Shown here piece after piece: positions 1-10,385 of a stretch of 64,000 nt of DNA. A program made the position numbers and the translations under genes. Below the pieces are notes generated by a model. It was not told the DNA's origin and ran no database searches. It was given only the letters and a program-made list of their open reading frames with translations. Every line of letters begins with the position of its first letter. Within the stretch, counting starts at the first letter, position 1. Source of the stretch: Leptospira soteropolitanensis. GTDB taxonomy: Bacteria > Spirochaetota > Leptospiria > Leptospirales > Leptospiraceae. Location: NCBI RefSeq assembly GCF_026151655.1, contig NZ_JAMQPN010000001.1, positions 372,001 to 436,000 on the forward strand. Direction: 5' to 3'.

Positions 1-170
1 AAAACCAAATCAACATTCGGAGTGCCACCATCGAAACGGACTTTGAAACAGGCCGGGCCAAAGATAGTTTTTATTTAACGGACGTGTCGGGGAAGATGTT
101 TGCTTCTTCTGACCTTGCAGACAAAATCAGAAGAGAAATTCTAGCCCCGATCCAATCGAATTCTCGTTAG
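1..170 (+). CDS. glnD: C-terminal end of GlnD-like PII uridylyltransferase (ACT domain), partial
   Basis: Only the last 55 codons are inside the window; the reading frame begins at base 3 and stops at TAG 168-170. The peptide has the pattern ETDFETGRAKDSFYLTD followed by a short helix ending in IRREILAP, which is the typical last ACT domain of GlnD. In that family the ACT domains sense glutamine, while the missing N-terminal nucleotidyltransferase and HD domains modify and demodify PII. The call rests on this short tail alone, so another ACT-ending protein is possible. The next gene is convergent and stops 3 bases downstream, with no terminator between them. Confidence 0.6.
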   Translation, partial: NQINIRSATIETDFETGRAKDSFYLTDVSGKMFASSDLADKIRREILAPIQSNSR

Positions 171-173
171 AGA

Positions 174-821
174 TTAATTTTTACAAAGAACTTTCAAAGA
201 AGTAGCTTTATCAACTTTTGGTGCTTTTCCGTTAGAAAAACGGTAAGCCAAACCAGACTTCTTATCCACTTCAGTTTTCGTCCAATACTTCTCTTCGCTA
301 GATTTGATCTCTTTTGGTGCAGTCGCTGCAAATTTTACGAGATCTTCTTTAGAAGGAACCACTCCACCTACTGATTTACAATAAGCAGCTGCTTCCGACC
401 ATTTTTTGGAAGCTACTTTATCCACGAGGAATCCAGCAGTAGATTCTTCTGCAGGGACCTCTTCTACTTTTTTCTCAGGTTCTGCAGCCACAGGTTTGGT
501 TTGTGCATCTGCAGGAACAGAAGCTGTTACCACAGGAGCAGGTGCTTTTGTTTTAAAGTATTTCACATATCCTAAGTACCCGATGGCAAGTACACCGGCC
601 AAAACCAAAAATAGATATACTCCGTTTCCTGATTCTTTCGTTTGAGAAGATCCCTCAGAATGAGATACTGGGGATTGAAGAGAAACTTGTGCGGACTCAT
701 CGTTTCCGAATAGAGATGCGCTCTCGTTTCTTGTAGATTGTTTCTTAACCGTATTTGTTTTCTTAGCCGCTTTTTTAACAGCCTTCTTCTTAGCGGCAGA
801 TGATGATTTTTTCGTTGCCAT
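174..821 (-). CDS. Membrane-anchored protein with lysine-rich N-terminus, function unknown
   Basis: I chose ATG 821 because an AAGGA lies 8-9 bases upstream; an upstream in-frame ATG at 866 would add 15 poorly fitting residues. The protein has 215 residues. It starts with a cytoplasmic stretch very rich in Lys and Ala (about residues 1-30), then a low-complexity linker, a single membrane helix (about 67-88, LFLVLAGVLAIGYLGY), an Ala/Pro/Glu-rich spacer and a C-terminal domain of about 85 residues. That domain has the pattern W..A..YC...GG..PS..DL, with two cysteines, and loosely recalls Lcl/FGE-type C-terminal domains of exported bacterial proteins. The histone-like Lys/Ala repeats may bind nucleic acid or acidic lipids, but nothing shows this. 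Function unknown. Confidence 0.75.
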   Translation of the reverse strand: MATKKSSSAAKKKAVKKAAKKTNTVKKQSTRNESASLFGNDESAQVSLQSPVSHSEGSSQTKESGNGVYLFLVLAGVLAIGYLGYVKYFKTKAPAPVVTASVPADAQTKPVAAEPEKKVEEVPAEESTAGFLVDKVASKKWSEAAAYCKSVGGVVPSKEDLVKFAATAPKEIKSSEEKYWTKTEVDKKSGLAYRFSNGKAPKVDKATSLKVLCKN

Positions 822-965
822 AATGATAATCCTTATTGCCGAGACAATTCTAATTATAGTTATCACATGAAATCAGAAAAAGCTGAAGAACTTCTTCTCA
901 AATTTGTTTTTTTTTAAAATTTTTTTAAGTGTGTTTCCTTTTCTACTCCGAAATCGTGATCCTAA

Positions 966-2249
966 ATGAAAGAAGTTCGTATTGGTCTATTGGGTGCCGG
1001 AGTTGTCGGCACTAGCTTACTCCAACTCTTGGATAAAAACCGGGAAAAAATCCAAAATCATTATGGAATCAACTTACAGCTAACGGTCATAGCCACTCGT
1101 AGCCCGGGAAAACTCCAAGGTAAAACGAACGTTCCAGTAACTGATGACGTCTTATCTGTTACAAATCGTTCGGATATCGATATGATTGTTGAATTGATAG
1201 GCGGAACTGATACAGCCTACCAAGCGGTTCGTTCAGCATTAGAAAATGGCAAAACTGTCATTACAGCCAATAAGGCCTTGTTATCCGAAAAAGGTCGGGA
1301 TTTATATCCGATCGCTACCCAAACCGGTGCTGAGCTTGGTTATGAGGCGGCAGTGGCAGGTTCCATTCCCATCATCCGTACATTACGAGATGGACTCTCC
1401 TCTTGTGAATTTGAAGTCATTTGCGGAATCCTGAACGGAACCACAAATTTTATTTTAACTAAAATGGAACAAGAAGCCTGGGATTATTCCACTGCATTGA
1501 AAAAAGCGCAAGAACTCGGTTTTGCAGAAGCAGATCCAACTTTCGACGTTGAAGGAATTGATGCAGGTCATAAAATCAGTTTGCTTGCAAGTCTCGCGTT
1601 TCGAGAGTACGTTTCGTTCGCTTCCCTTTCTGTAAAAGGAATATCCGATTTACAATCGTTGGACATTCAATCCGCCCTTTCACTCGGGTATCGAATTAAA
1701 CTATTAGGAATCTCTAAACGAAGTTCTGCGGGAGTTCTCACCAAAGTCCACCCCACTCTTGTTCCTCTCGACCATCCACTGGCAAATGTAATGAACGAAT
1801 CCAATGCCGTTTTTTATAAAACGAAAGAAGCCGATTCGGGAATGATCACTGGAAAAGGAGCTGGAGGAATGCCTACTGCCAGTGCGGTTCTCTCCGACAT
1901 CATTTACTATGCATCCAGACTCGGAAGTAAAGAGATCGCTAAGGAAAATAACCTATTCCCTGAAGCAAAGGCCTTTCCAGAGCTGGACAATATGGTTCGT
2001 TACTACCTACGATTTTCCACGGTGGACAAACCTGGGGTTCTTGCTGAAATTTCTCAGATACTTGGCCGTCATAATATTTCCATTGCATCCGTCCAACAGA
2101 AGGAGTCCGCTTCAGAGCCTGTGTCCGTCATTGTAGTCACTCACTCGGCAACTGAAGGGGAATTTCAAAAATCTTTGCAGGAAATTGATACCATGTCGAC
2201 TATCATCAAACAAAAAACTGTAGCCATAAGGCTTTTGGAAAAGCTTTAA
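966..2249 (+). CDS. hom: Homoserine dehydrogenase
   Basis: NAD(P)-dependent reduction of aspartate semialdehyde to homoserine, the branch point to threonine and methionine. The 427-residue protein opens with a Rossmann nucleotide-binding motif (GLLGAGVVG, residues 7-15), contains ELIGG and TANKALLSEKG typical of the family, then the catalytic middle domain with GILNGTTNFILTKM and EADPTFDVEGIDAGHK. It ends with an ACT domain (about 350-427, starting YYLRFSTVDKPGVLAEIS), the usual site of threonine feedback inhibition. Length and domain order are normal. A STAS-domain gene begins 6 bases after the stop and is probably co-transcribed. A 99-base T-rich gap separates it from the divergent upstream gene, so the promoter should lie there. 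Confidence 0.96.
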   Translation: MKEVRIGLLGAGVVGTSLLQLLDKNREKIQNHYGINLQLTVIATRSPGKLQGKTNVPVTDDVLSVTNRSDIDMIVELIGGTDTAYQAVRSALENGKTVITANKALLSEKGRDLYPIATQTGAELGYEAAVAGSIPIIRTLRDGLSSCEFEVICGILNGTTNFILTKMEQEAWDYSTALKKAQELGFAEADPTFDVEGIDAGHKISLLASLAFREYVSFASLSVKGISDLQSLDIQSALSLGYRIKLLGISKRSSAGVLTKVHPTLVPLDHPLANVMNESNAVFYKTKEADSGMITGKGAGGMPTASAVLSDIIYYASRLGSKEIAKENNLFPEAKAFPELDNMVRYYLRFSTVDKPGVLAEISQILGRHNISIASVQQKESASEPVSVIVVTHSATEGEFQKSLQEIDTMSTIIKQKTVAIRLLEKL

Positions 2250-2255
2250 ATCGCT

Positions 2256-2624
2256 ATGGCGGATTTACAGTTTCCCTCCCTGGATCTCAAAACAGAATTC
2301 GTCGAAATCAAAGGAGAACGAGTTCTGGTTGTTTCCTTTGTGGGACAGATCACCAACACGAATGCATACGAGATCAATCGAAATATTTCGGTGATCTTTC
2401 GAGATTCTGTTTATAATATTATTTTGGATCTTACCAAATTAGATTATATCAATAGCATTGGGGTGGCAACACTCATTGGTATCATCAAAACTGTGGAGAG
2501 CAATCATGGAAAAATTATGATTGGGGGACTCAATCATTTTCTGGAAAACGTGATTCGATTAATGGATTTGCCACGTCAGGTTCAGATTTTTAACACCAAA
2601 CAAGAAGCCATTACGAATTGGTAA
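2256..2624 (+). CDS. STAS-domain anti-sigma factor antagonist
   Basis: A 122-residue single STAS domain. The motif [20 protein letters not shown] matches the SpoIIAA/RsbV pattern, where the serine of NSIG is the residue phosphorylated by the partner HPK-like kinase/anti-sigma factor. In this family the unphosphorylated antagonist binds the anti-sigma factor and frees the sigma factor. No partner kinase or phosphatase gene is next to it, so its target is unknown. It follows hom by 6 bases and overlaps the 3' end of the convergent hflX by 14 bases. Leptospira have many STAS proteins, so linking this one to a particular sigma factor would be guesswork. Confidence 0.9.
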   Translation: MADLQFPSLDLKTEFVEIKGERVLVVSFVGQITNTNAYEINRNISVIFRDSVYNIILDLTKLDYINSIGVATLIGIIKTVESNHGKIMIGGLNHFLENVIRLMDLPRQVQIFNTKQEAITNW

Positions 2625-4173
2625 TTGATACCAAGTTAGGGTTCTGATCTTTTTTTTTCCAAAGTTCGTCTTCAATTAAATCCAAAAGATGAGACAAACC
2701 TTCGCGGGTCACAGCAGAAACAAGGAGTACCTCATTCTTTTCAAAGGAAAGACGAGTTTCCTCATCCAACCCATCTGCTTTATTAAAGACCACCATTCTA
2801 GGAATTTCGTTTAATTGTAGCGAATTGAGAATCGTATCTACTGCCTCCATTTGCTCCGCATAATTTTGATTTGTTGAGTCAACCACATGGAGTAATAAAT
2901 CTGCATCTCCCAACTCCTCAAGAGTTGCCTTAAAGGCTTGAGAAAGATCGGGAGGAAGGTCGTGAATAAAACCTACCGTATCAGAAATGATGATTTCTCT
3001 TTCTTCAGGGAAACGAATCCTGCGAGTCGTGGGATCTAAAGTAGCAAATAATTTATCTTCGGCAATGACAGTCGAATTGGTTAGGGCATTGAGAAGCGTC
3101 GACTTTCCGGCATTCGTATAACCAACAATTCCTACAATTGGGATTTCATTTCTAGAGCGAGCTTTTCGGTTTAGCTCTCGACGACGTTTGAGGTCTTTTA
3201 GTTCATTTTCCAAACGAGTGATTTTTTCTTCTACCCGTCTGTTTCCAATTTCCAACTTAGTCTCCCCAGGTCCTCTTCCTCCAATACCACCCGTTAGGCG
3301 ACTCATATTGTCATCCAATTCAGAAAGTCGGTTTTTTAAATACTTGAGTTGGGCAAGTTCTACCTGAAGTTTTCCATCTCTTGATTTTGCATTTTTGGAA
3401 AAGATATCTAAAATAAGTTGGGTCCGATCAATGATTTTTAAATCACTCGCATCTGAGATTTTTTTGGCCTGTGAAGGAGTGAGTTCTAAATCAAAAATTA
3501 AATGTTCAATGTCTTTGTGAACAGAGGTAAGAATGATTTCTTGTAATTTACCTTTTCCTACAACAGTTTTAGGATCGGGATCTCTTTTTTGGATATAGGT
3601 ATCCACAACGTGAATGCCGGCCGTACGACAAAGTTCTTTGAGTTCCGCCATCGAATGTTCTGGCGAACGTTTCATCTTTCGAACATCATATACACCCACA
3701 AGGAAAGCTCTGTTTTCTTTTTGTGATTCTTTTAGGTTGGATGTTTTTTTTGTGAATTCAGATTCGAGTGCTTCCACCTGCTCCAAGTATCCATACTTCA
3801 ATTGCCCAGGGTATTGTTTAGGAGAAAGGATCCAAGGTTCCTTTGCATCAGGATCTGGATTGATAAAGGCAGAAAAAAAGAATTTGGGAATCCCATCAGA
3901 ACCTACACAAGCCGCGGTAATGGAATCAAATCGATTGAGGACAAGGTCCATCAAATCTTCTTGGTTTAACGGGTGTTCTTTGAGATGAGTGTGAAAGAGC
4001 CTAAGGCCCCGAAGTCGGGAATGAGCTACACGATACCGATCCAAATGCGGAATTTCAATCGAATGGTCGTTCCCAACAATCAAATGAGTGACATAACCTG
4101 TCCTCTCAATGAGAAGGCCTACCTGCCTACCAATTTCCACGGAAATCTCGCCCACGAGCCTTGCGAGCTCCAT
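2611..4173 (-). CDS. hflX: HflX ribosome-associated GTPase (start codon uncertain)
   Basis: HflX GTPases bind the 50S subunit and split stalled or hibernating ribosomes. From ATG 4173 the protein has 520 residues: an N-terminal HflX domain with [17 protein letters not shown] and the Gly-rich [14 protein letters not shown] hallmark, then a G domain with the P-loop GYTNAGKST, switch II DTVGF and NKAD. The ATG is probably not the true start. The open frame continues upstream to TGA at 4381-4383, and the bases 4174-4266 encode [16 protein letters not shown] and [10 protein letters not shown], which match the N-terminus usual in longer HflX proteins. That extension contains no ATG, GTG, TTG or CTG, only ATA and ATT codons. 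The gene is convergent with and overlaps the STAS gene. Confidence 0.92.
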   Translation of the reverse strand: MELARLVGEISVEIGRQVGLLIERTGYVTHLIVGNDHSIEIPHLDRYRVAHSRLRGLRLFHTHLKEHPLNQEDLMDLVLNRFDSITAACVGSDGIPKFFFSAFINPDPDAKEPWILSPKQYPGQLKYGYLEQVEALESEFTKKTSNLKESQKENRAFLVGVYDVRKMKRSPEHSMAELKELCRTAGIHVVDTYIQKRDPDPKTVVGKGKLQEIILTSVHKDIEHLIFDLELTPSQAKKISDASDLKIIDRTQLILDIFSKNAKSRDGKLQVELAQLKYLKNRLSELDDNMSRLTGGIGGRGPGETKLEIGNRRVEEKITRLENELKDLKRRRELNRKARSRNEIPIVGIVGYTNAGKSTLLNALTNSTVIAEDKLFATLDPTTRRIRFPEEREIIISDTVGFIHDLPPDLSQAFKATLEELGDADLLLHVVDSTNQNYAEQMEAVDTILNSLQLNEIPRMVVFNKADGLDEETRLSFEKNEVLLVSAVTREGLSHLLDLIEDELWKKKDQNPNLVSITNS

Positions 4174-4316
4174 CGAAATGATAGAATCCTCCCGAAGTCG
4201 TCTTTCGGAGAGAGATTTTAACTTTTTTAACTGGTTTGGCTTGAGACCAGCTAGATTGCCGCTAATTTTACTTATAGTACGTATCCGATATTCAAAGTAT
4301 GGAAGTAGGCTATCAG

Positions 4317-6194
4317 ATGTTTCAAAAGGGTCAAGACATAATTTGGAAGAGCAGTTTATGGGTGGTCCTTGTTCTGTTGATCAGTTGTTCCACCTCAAAA
4401 CCATACCAATTAACAGACGTTTCACCAAAGTATAAAGAATACCAAGGTTCGGATTTAGACCCGCATAAATCAAAATCTGTCACAATCCCTGTGACTAAAA
4501 ACCGTAAGTATGATGAGTTTATCCAAGAAGCACATAAGGCCATTGCTTTACTTGAGTTTGGAGAAAATGTAGCTCTTCGTGCTGATAGCAAAAAAACAGT
4601 CGGCGAACCAGTAGATAAGGAAATGCAAGCGGCTGCCTATTTGGAAGAAGATTTGCCTGTCGTTATTGCCAAGCTGCCAGGACTCATCCAAACCAACCAA
4701 GATCTCATTGATAGCGTTCCCAATGATTTTGATGGCCCAGCCATTGGTCGTGTCAGTTATGAATTAGGTAATATTCTAGATTTATTAAAACAAAACAGTC
4801 CTAAAGCAATTGGTATCCAAAACGCGATTCGACATTTACGTTCTGATTCAGGGAACTACAACCAAGGCAAAGATATCGCTGAGAAAGATATAAAACCAGT
4901 AGTGGAAGATCCAGTCATTATAACGAATGAAGTGGAAACTCCCAAAAAAATTGAAAAAATAATTCCTAACAAAGTAGAGAATCCATCTAAAATTTCTATC
5001 AAACGACTCAATCGCAAAGCAAAAGTCACAGGAAAAGCTAAAGTTACCGATCAAATCAATGAGTCAGTAAAAAAGGAAGAAGAAGTTCTCTCCGAAGAAG
5101 AAAAAAAGGACAGAGAGTATACAGACCAAATTCGTAAAGGGTTGGTTCAGGTTTTCCAATGGGAATACTACCGAAAGCCAAAAAACTTAGAAAAGATTTT
5201 AACCACTCATCCTATCCCTCGTGTGCGCGCTGCTGCTGCACTGGCGCTTGGTAGATTAAAGGCAGGCCGAGTTAGTTTAGAAAATGCCATCGATAAAGAC
5301 GGATACCAAGTAAGACCTGCTGCCTATAAAGCTTTGTCTGATATTGGAGATAAACGTTCCCTTTCTTATTTTATAGCCGGAACCAAAGCAGAAGATCCAG
5401 AAGTGATCGCTGTGAGTTACGAAGGTCTGGGAAAAACAAAAGATCCAGCAGGACGTGAGATGATCCTTACAACAGGACTCGCCTCAGAATATGTGGTGAT
5501 TGTTTCGGGTGCCTTACGCGGTCTCGCCTATCACAAACTAGATGCTGATGTCGAAGTATTTAGTAAGTTTTTAAAATCGAATGACCAAGATATTAAAGAA
5601 GCATGTCTTGAAGCTCTTGCGATTCATGGAAGTAGAGAAAGTCTTAGAATTTTGGAAAAATTTGTTTCGGAAGAACCAAACATGGCATTACTTGCCATTG
5701 ATGAAATTAGCAAAAATCCATCTTTATCTGCAACCTTTGCTCTCATTCGATTGAATGAGTCGCAGACTGATGAAAAAATAAATAAACGAATTGGTGAATC
5801 CTTACTTCGTCGTAAGGCATTTGGTAAGTATGCGATCATCCTCATTGAAGATGATTACCTCCGGGCAGAACCAAACGAACGTTCGAGACCTGTTTCTTAT
5901 ATCAAAAACAAAGAGATTGGTTTAATTCTTTCTGAAACTAAAAAGGAATTTGCCGTGCGGATCGGGGAAGACATTCTCACTGACAAATACATCCAGGTGA
6001 AAATGGAATCTACACTTCCGGGAGCACGCGATGCCTTTGTCACAGGTTGGGTATTTTATCCGAAACTAGATATCATTGAAGTGAAACAACTTGGCAGTGA
6101 TGGAAATTCTGGAAAGTATTCCAATTTGAAAAAAGGAAAACACAACAATCTCTTCAACCCAATTGAAGAAATCAAAGTTCCTAGAAAGGATTAG
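4317..6194 (+). CDS. HEAT-repeat lipoprotein
   Basis: ATG 4317 is preferred over ATG 4299 because a TAGG lies 7 bases upstream and it gives a standard lipoprotein signal: a short charged start, a hydrophobic run ([11 protein letters not shown]) and a cysteine in a lipobox LLISC. The mature protein has about 600 residues. After an acidic N-terminal part and a Lys/Glu-rich linker (about residues 190-265) come HEAT-like helical repeats, seen as recurring [35 protein letters not shown] and [13 protein letters not shown] (about 285-450). The tail may form a beta domain. HEAT repeats serve as protein-protein scaffolds; this one would face the periplasm or outer membrane. Its 3' end overlaps the convergent receiver gene by 14 bases. 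The exact role is unknown. Confidence 0.85.
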   Translation: MFQKGQDIIWKSSLWVVLVLLISCSTSKPYQLTDVSPKYKEYQGSDLDPHKSKSVTIPVTKNRKYDEFIQEAHKAIALLEFGENVALRADSKKTVGEPVDKEMQAAAYLEEDLPVVIAKLPGLIQTNQDLIDSVPNDFDGPAIGRVSYELGNILDLLKQNSPKAIGIQNAIRHLRSDSGNYNQGKDIAEKDIKPVVEDPVIITNEVETPKKIEKIIPNKVENPSKISIKRLNRKAKVTGKAKVTDQINESVKKEEEVLSEEEKKDREYTDQIRKGLVQVFQWEYYRKPKNLEKILTTHPIPRVRAAAALALGRLKAGRVSLENAIDKDGYQVRPAAYKALSDIGDKRSLSYFIAGTKAEDPEVIAVSYEGLGKTKDPAGREMILTTGLASEYVVIVSGALRGLAYHKLDADVEVFSKFLKSNDQDIKEACLEALAIHGSRESLRILEKFVSEEPNMALLAIDEISKNPSLSATFALIRLNESQTDEKINKRIGESLLRRKAFGKYAIILIEDDYLRAEPNERSRPVSYIKNKEIGLILSETKKEFAVRIGEDILTDKYIQVKMESTLPGARDAFVTGWVFYPKLDIIEVKQLGSDGNSGKYSNLKKGKHNNLFNPIEEIKVPRKD

Positions 6195-6582
6195 ATTTTC
6201 CTTTGGAAAGGGCGGTGGGAACCCATTCTACCGTCCCTTGTTTGAGAGGAACTTTCGGAATCATCCAATGAAGACCACAAAACCAAGGTAAAAATAGAGA
6301 AGAAAACGGCATCACACCCATTACATCAAATCCAGTCGAAGCAATCACAAGAACTCCCTTATAACCGGATTTGTATATTTGGCGCATCATCCAGAGACCT
6401 GATGTTTGGGTTTCCATAGTCACATCCGAAACAATCATATCATAGTTTGGATTTTTTGTAAAAAGGGCTAATCCTTCCTTTGCATCCACAGCACGATCCG
6501 AGGATATATTTTTAGAATCAAAATATGATTTTAGATTGTTCGCATAACGGTCATTATCATCAACGATTAAAACTCTTTTCAT
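6181..6582 (-). CDS. Stand-alone response regulator receiver protein
   Basis: A 133-residue protein consisting of a REC domain only. It has the acidic pair D8-D9, the likely phospho-acceptor D53 in IVSDVT, the conserved T83 in VIAST, and K110 in a IPK motif. The stretch between T83 and K110 is longer and more hydrophobic than usual ([14 protein letters not shown]), and the domain ends with a short Gly/Lys tail. No output domain is present, so it would act by binding a partner, as CheY- or Spo0F-like proteins do. Its start overlaps the end of the preceding ABC transporter gene by four bases (ATGA), so the two are translationally coupled. No kinase is nearby. Confidence 0.85.
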   Translation of the reverse strand: MKRVLIVDDNDRYANNLKSYFDSKNISSDRAVDAKEGLALFTKNPNYDMIVSDVTMETQTSGLWMMRQIYKSGYKGVLVIASTGFDVMGVMPFSSLFLPWFCGLHWMIPKVPLKQGTVEWVPTALSKGKSNPF

Positions 6583-8474
6583 ATCTGAATCTCCGCTTCT
6601 GCAAATTGGCTGTCATATAATTTTTTATAAATTCCGTTTTGGGCAAGTAACGAATCATGATCACCTTTTTCCCTGATTTCGCCCTCTTCAATCACAACAA
6701 TATTTTTCACACGCCTTACTGTGGAAAGGCGGTGCGCTATGATAAAAGTAGTTCTATTTTTAAAGAGCCGCTCCAAAGCTCGGCTGACCAACCTTTCGGA
6801 TTCGGCGTCAAGGGCACTGGTAGCCTCATCTAAAATCAAAATTTCTGCATTGCGTAATAGTGCTCTGGCGATGACAAGGCGTTGTCTTTGGCCTCCACTC
6901 AGGTCAAGTCCACGTACTCCAATGACGGTATCATAGCCATTTTCCATATTGGTAATAAAATCATGGGCATTGGCAAGACGTGCCGCACGAATCACTTCTT
7001 TTCTGGTCGCAGCACCAGTCCCATAAGCAATATTATCTGCAATCGTTCCGTGAAAGAGAAAAATTTCCTGAGTTACAATTCCAATTTTTTTACGAAGAGA
7101 GTTGAGGGAATAGTTTCGAATGTCCATTCCATCAATTAAAATTTTGCCAGCTGTTGGATCAAAAAAACGAGGAATCAAATCCATCATAGTTGATTTGCCG
7201 GAACCACTGGTTCCAACAAAGGCATAAGTTTCACCCAGTTTGATATCTAAGTTGATTCCTTTTAAAACTTCTTGGTTTGTTCCTGGATAAGAAAAATGAA
7301 TGTCGTCAAACTGAATCCCCTTCTCTATTTTTTCGAGAATTGTCTCATCCCCATGTTCAACCACTTCCGAATCACGATCGATAATTTCAAAAATCCGTTT
7401 CCCTGCAGAATTGGCTTGGGTGATTTTTCCAACCATTTGTGAAAGTTGGGTAAGCGGACGAAGCAAAAATAACAAGGTAAGAAGGAAGGCCATAAACTCA
7501 CCTTGGGTAAACTTACCTGAATAAATAAATTTGGCACCCATAGCAAAGTAACCTAGCACCACGATGGATGAAGTAAGTTCGACAAGACTTGGTGCCATTT
7601 GTAAGTAGAATTGGCCTTTGAAAGTCCTTCGATACACCTTGTAATTGATATTATCAAATTTTTTAAGGTCTTGTTTTTCTTGGCGAAACGTGCGGATGAC
7701 CTTAATTCCTGAAATGAATTCTTGGATATGGCTATTGAGATCAGCAAGTTTTTCTTGGAACCTTGCTGTAGAGGAAGAAATTTTTCGTGTAAACAAAGTT
7801 ACAGGCATTATCACTACGGGAATAGTGAGACATGCCAGGAGTAATAGTTCTGAATTTAAATAAATCAGAATCATTAAATGAGTTAAAACGTAAAAGAAGT
7901 TAATGACCGCATCACGAAGGTTACTCGAAATAACGGCTGCTACAATCTCTGCATCATTGATAACCCGACTCATAATAAGTCCTGTTTTTTCCTTATAAAA
8001 ATATGTCAGAGGCAACCTCTGGACTTTCTGGAATAATTCCTGGCGAATGTCTCGAACGGCCTTATATCCAGCCGTGGCGATACAATAAACAGAAAGAAGA
8101 TAGGTTCCCAGTTTTAAAAGATAAAGTGGGAATACAGCGATACAAACTGCCCAAACCACTTCCTTGGGTTCCATATCCTTTGTGAATTCGTTGATTTGAA
8201 GTTTTGCAGAGATTATCAGACGTTTGATACGTTCCAAGCCATCCAAACTATCAACACCCAAAAGAACTTCTTGGACAAGGATCGTTTTTTCAGGAAGAGT
8301 TAAATCTAGGTGGAAACGATTGTTTTTATCACCACCTAACGAATCGAATAGGGGAATGAGTGCTGTAAGAGAAATTCCATTTAAAACGGCCGTCAAAAGT
8401 GCAAACACGAGTCCCAAAACAAATCGTTCCCGGTAGCGCACAGAATAGGACAATAGTCTTAAAAAATATTTCAT
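6579..8474 (-). CDS. MsbA-like ABC exporter, fused permease and ATPase
   Basis: A 631-residue type IV ABC half-transporter: six membrane helices in the first 345 residues and a nucleotide-binding domain after it. The ATPase motifs are complete: Walker [10 protein letters not shown] (421-429), signature LSGGQ (525-529), Walker B ILILDE (545-550) and switch His in AHRLS (about 581). The order and the closing D-loop SALD resemble MsbA and other lipid or peptide exporters, so it probably works as a homodimer in the inner membrane. There is an unusually long loop between helices 1 and 2 (about residues 45-105). It overlaps the upstream amidotransferase and the downstream receiver gene by four bases each, which makes a three-gene operon. 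The substrate cannot be read from the sequence. Confidence 0.92.
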   Translation of the reverse strand: MKYFLRLLSYSVRYRERFVLGLVFALLTAVLNGISLTALIPLFDSLGGDKNNRFHLDLTLPEKTILVQEVLLGVDSLDGLERIKRLIISAKLQINEFTKDMEPKEVVWAVCIAVFPLYLLKLGTYLLSVYCIATAGYKAVRDIRQELFQKVQRLPLTYFYKEKTGLIMSRVINDAEIVAAVISSNLRDAVINFFYVLTHLMILIYLNSELLLLACLTIPVVIMPVTLFTRKISSSTARFQEKLADLNSHIQEFISGIKVIRTFRQEKQDLKKFDNINYKVYRRTFKGQFYLQMAPSLVELTSSIVVLGYFAMGAKFIYSGKFTQGEFMAFLLTLLFLLRPLTQLSQMVGKITQANSAGKRIFEIIDRDSEVVEHGDETILEKIEKGIQFDDIHFSYPGTNQEVLKGINLDIKLGETYAFVGTSGSGKSTMMDLIPRFFDPTAGKILIDGMDIRNYSLNSLRKKIGIVTQEIFLFHGTIADNIAYGTGAATRKEVIRAARLANAHDFITNMENGYDTVIGVRGLDLSGGQRQRLVIARALLRNAEILILDEATSALDAESERLVSRALERLFKNRTTFIIAHRLSTVRRVKNIVVIEEGEIREKGDHDSLLAQNGIYKKLYDSQFAEAEIQI

Positions 8475-9040
8475 TGGATAACTTCCTCATAGAAGTTGCG
8501 GAGTAAGGTTTCCCCATTTTCCGTGAGGATGGATTCAGGATGAAACTGAACCCCAAAGACCTTTTTCCATTTTCTGTGACGAATTCCCATTATGACTCCA
8601 TCCTTTGTTTCGGCTGTCACTTCCAATTCGCTTGGCAAAGAAACTTTCGAGACGGCCCAGGAATGATACCGGTTGGCTAAAAAACCATTAGGGATATTTT
8701 TAAAGACACCTTCTCCGTTATGTAGGATTTCGGAAGGTCGACCGTGGAATACTTCAGGCGTTTGTTCCAATTTGGCTCCAAAAATTTCGCCAATCGCTTG
8801 GTGGCCAAGACATATTCCTAGTACCGGCATTTTCTGATAAACAGAATCTAAATGGGACATGAGTTTTCCTGACGTTTTGGGAAGACCGGGACCAGGGGAC
8901 AAAACAACAGCTTTGTATTTTTTTTGTAGATCCAAAGGTAGGTCTTCATCATGCCGCATGACAGTTGTTGGTATGATTTGGTTCAGGTATTGGTACAGAA
9001 TATAAGTGAATGAATCGTAGTTGTCGATGAGAAGGAACAT
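8471..9040 (-). CDS. pabA: Class I glutamine amidotransferase, TrpG/PabA type
   Basis: A 189-residue glutaminase subunit of the chorismate-using family. It starts [15 protein letters not shown], has the oxyanion motif SPGPGLP, the nucleophile loop GICLGHQ with the catalytic cysteine, and HPESIL with the catalytic His-Glu. It releases ammonia from glutamine for a partner synthase (anthranilate or 4-amino-4-deoxychorismate). No synthase gene is adjacent. The window holds a second copy at 33426-34031 next to a TrpE-like gene, so this one may serve folate synthesis as PabA; that split is inference. It lies at the head of the ABC exporter operon. Between it and the upstream acyl-CoA dehydrogenase there is an inverted repeat (CAGGTGG 9053-9059 with CCACCTG 9074-9080) without a clear U tract. 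Confidence 0.85.
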   Translation of the reverse strand: MFLLIDNYDSFTYILYQYLNQIIPTTVMRHDEDLPLDLQKKYKAVVLSPGPGLPKTSGKLMSHLDSVYQKMPVLGICLGHQAIGEIFGAKLEQTPEVFHGRPSEILHNGEGVFKNIPNGFLANRYHSWAVSKVSLPSELEVTAETKDGVIMGIRHRKWKKVFGVQFHPESILTENGETLLRNFYEEVIQ

Positions 9041-9095
9041 ACGAGGAGAGAACAGGTGGAACTGAAAACCAACCCACCTGCTCTAAATCCAATCT

Positions 9096-10262
9096 TTATG
9101 CGTTGGGAGTTTCGATCCCAACACCATCATTTAGAAATTTGGAAATGATCACACGTTGGATTTGTGAAGTTCCTTCGTAGATTTGGAAGATTTTTGCATC
9201 ACGCATCAATTTTTCTACTGGGTATTCTTCGTTGAATCCGTAACCACCAAAGATTTGTACTGCATCCGTTGTGACACGCATAGCCATATCAGCGCAAAAT
9301 ACTTTTGCAATCGATGCTTGGTAAGTATTTCTGAATTTGTTATCGATAAGCCAAGCTGATTGCCAACAAAGGAGTCTTCCTGCTTCGATGTCACGAGCCA
9401 TTTCAGCGATCATAAAACTAACACCTTGGTTTACAGAAATTGGTTTCCCAAACGCATTACGAGTGTTTGCGTAACGGATAGAATGATCGAGTGCCGCACG
9501 TGCCACACCGACAGCTCCAATTGCCACGGCAGGACGAGTTTGGTCAAAAGCGCCCATCGCAATTTTGAACCCTTCTCCTTCTTTTCCAATCATGTTTTCT
9601 TTTGGAACTTTTACATCTTCAAAAGTAACACCACGAGTGTCGGAACAACGTTGTCCCATATTTTTTTCTTTTTTACCAACGATGATTCCTGGAGATTTGG
9701 CATCGACGATGAAACCTGTCATACCTTTGTGACCCGCATTTGGATCTGTTTTTGCTAAAACAAAAAACCAATCTGCATGACCTGCGTTTGTGATCCACAT
9801 TTTGGATCCGTTGATGATGTATTCGTCACCCACTCTTTTTGCCGTAGTTCGAATTCCAGCCACATCGGAACCAGCTCCTGGCTCCGTTACTGCATAAGCA
9901 GCCAATGTAAAATTTTCAGTCATTGGTTGGATGAATTTTTTCATCACATAATCATCCGCACCTAACAATACAGGCGCAAGTGCCAAGTTGTTTGCTAGGA
10001 TGGCTGTGGCCATTCCAGAACATCCGTAAAATAACTCTTCCGAAGCAATCAGTTCATCCAAAACACCGAGGCCAGACCCACCGTATTCCACGGGGATATG
10101 CATATTCATAAGACCTACATCAAAAGCTTTCTTTAAAATTTCTTTCGGATATTCACCTGTGTGGTCATGGTGTTCCGCCTTGGGAATCATTTCATTTTTG
10201 GCGAAATCTTTCGCTAAGTCGCGTAGGGCTTTTTGTTCATCGGTGATAGAAAAGTCGATCAT
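9096..10262 (-). CDS. Acyl-CoA dehydrogenase
   Basis: FAD enzyme that oxidises acyl-CoA to trans-2-enoyl-CoA in beta-oxidation or branched-chain acid breakdown. The 388-residue length is standard. Visible family marks are [17 protein letters not shown] (PROSITE-type signature 1), [19 protein letters not shown], and the C-terminal [33 protein letters not shown], in which the Glu of YEGTS is at the position of the catalytic base in short/medium-chain and butyryl enzymes. Leptospira live on fatty acids, so the role fits. The gene seems monocistronic: 123 bases of spacer lie upstream before the divergent yebC. Chain-length preference cannot be judged by eye. Confidence 0.93.
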   Translation of the reverse strand: MIDFSITDEQKALRDLAKDFAKNEMIPKAEHHDHTGEYPKEILKKAFDVGLMNMHIPVEYGGSGLGVLDELIASEELFYGCSGMATAILANNLALAPVLLGADDYVMKKFIQPMTENFTLAAYAVTEPGAGSDVAGIRTTAKRVGDEYIINGSKMWITNAGHADWFFVLAKTDPNAGHKGMTGFIVDAKSPGIIVGKKEKNMGQRCSDTRGVTFEDVKVPKENMIGKEGEGFKIAMGAFDQTRPAVAIGAVGVARAALDHSIRYANTRNAFGKPISVNQGVSFMIAEMARDIEAGRLLCWQSAWLIDNKFRNTYQASIAKVFCADMAMRVTTDAVQIFGGYGFNEEYPVEKLMRDAKIFQIYEGTSQIQRVIISKFLNDGVGIETPNA

Positions 10263-10385
10263 GGTATGCCTTATAGATGTTTTTTTACAGTACTTTGGAA
10301 TTTTCTCTCTGAGTCAAGAAACTAGGGCGACTTAAATCTGTTGAAAAATCTTTTGAATCAAAAATCCTAGCCTTGGGAGAAAACA

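Noticed and set aside
174..866. ATG 866 as the start of the Lys-rich membrane protein
   Set aside because: The 15 extra residues are an isoleucine-rich stretch before the Lys-rich tail; ATG 821 has a ribosome site at the right distance.
2611..4173. A frameshift or truncation of hflX
   Set aside because: The extension upstream of ATG 4173 is in the same frame as the rest, so no frameshift is needed; the issue is only the lack of a normal start codon.
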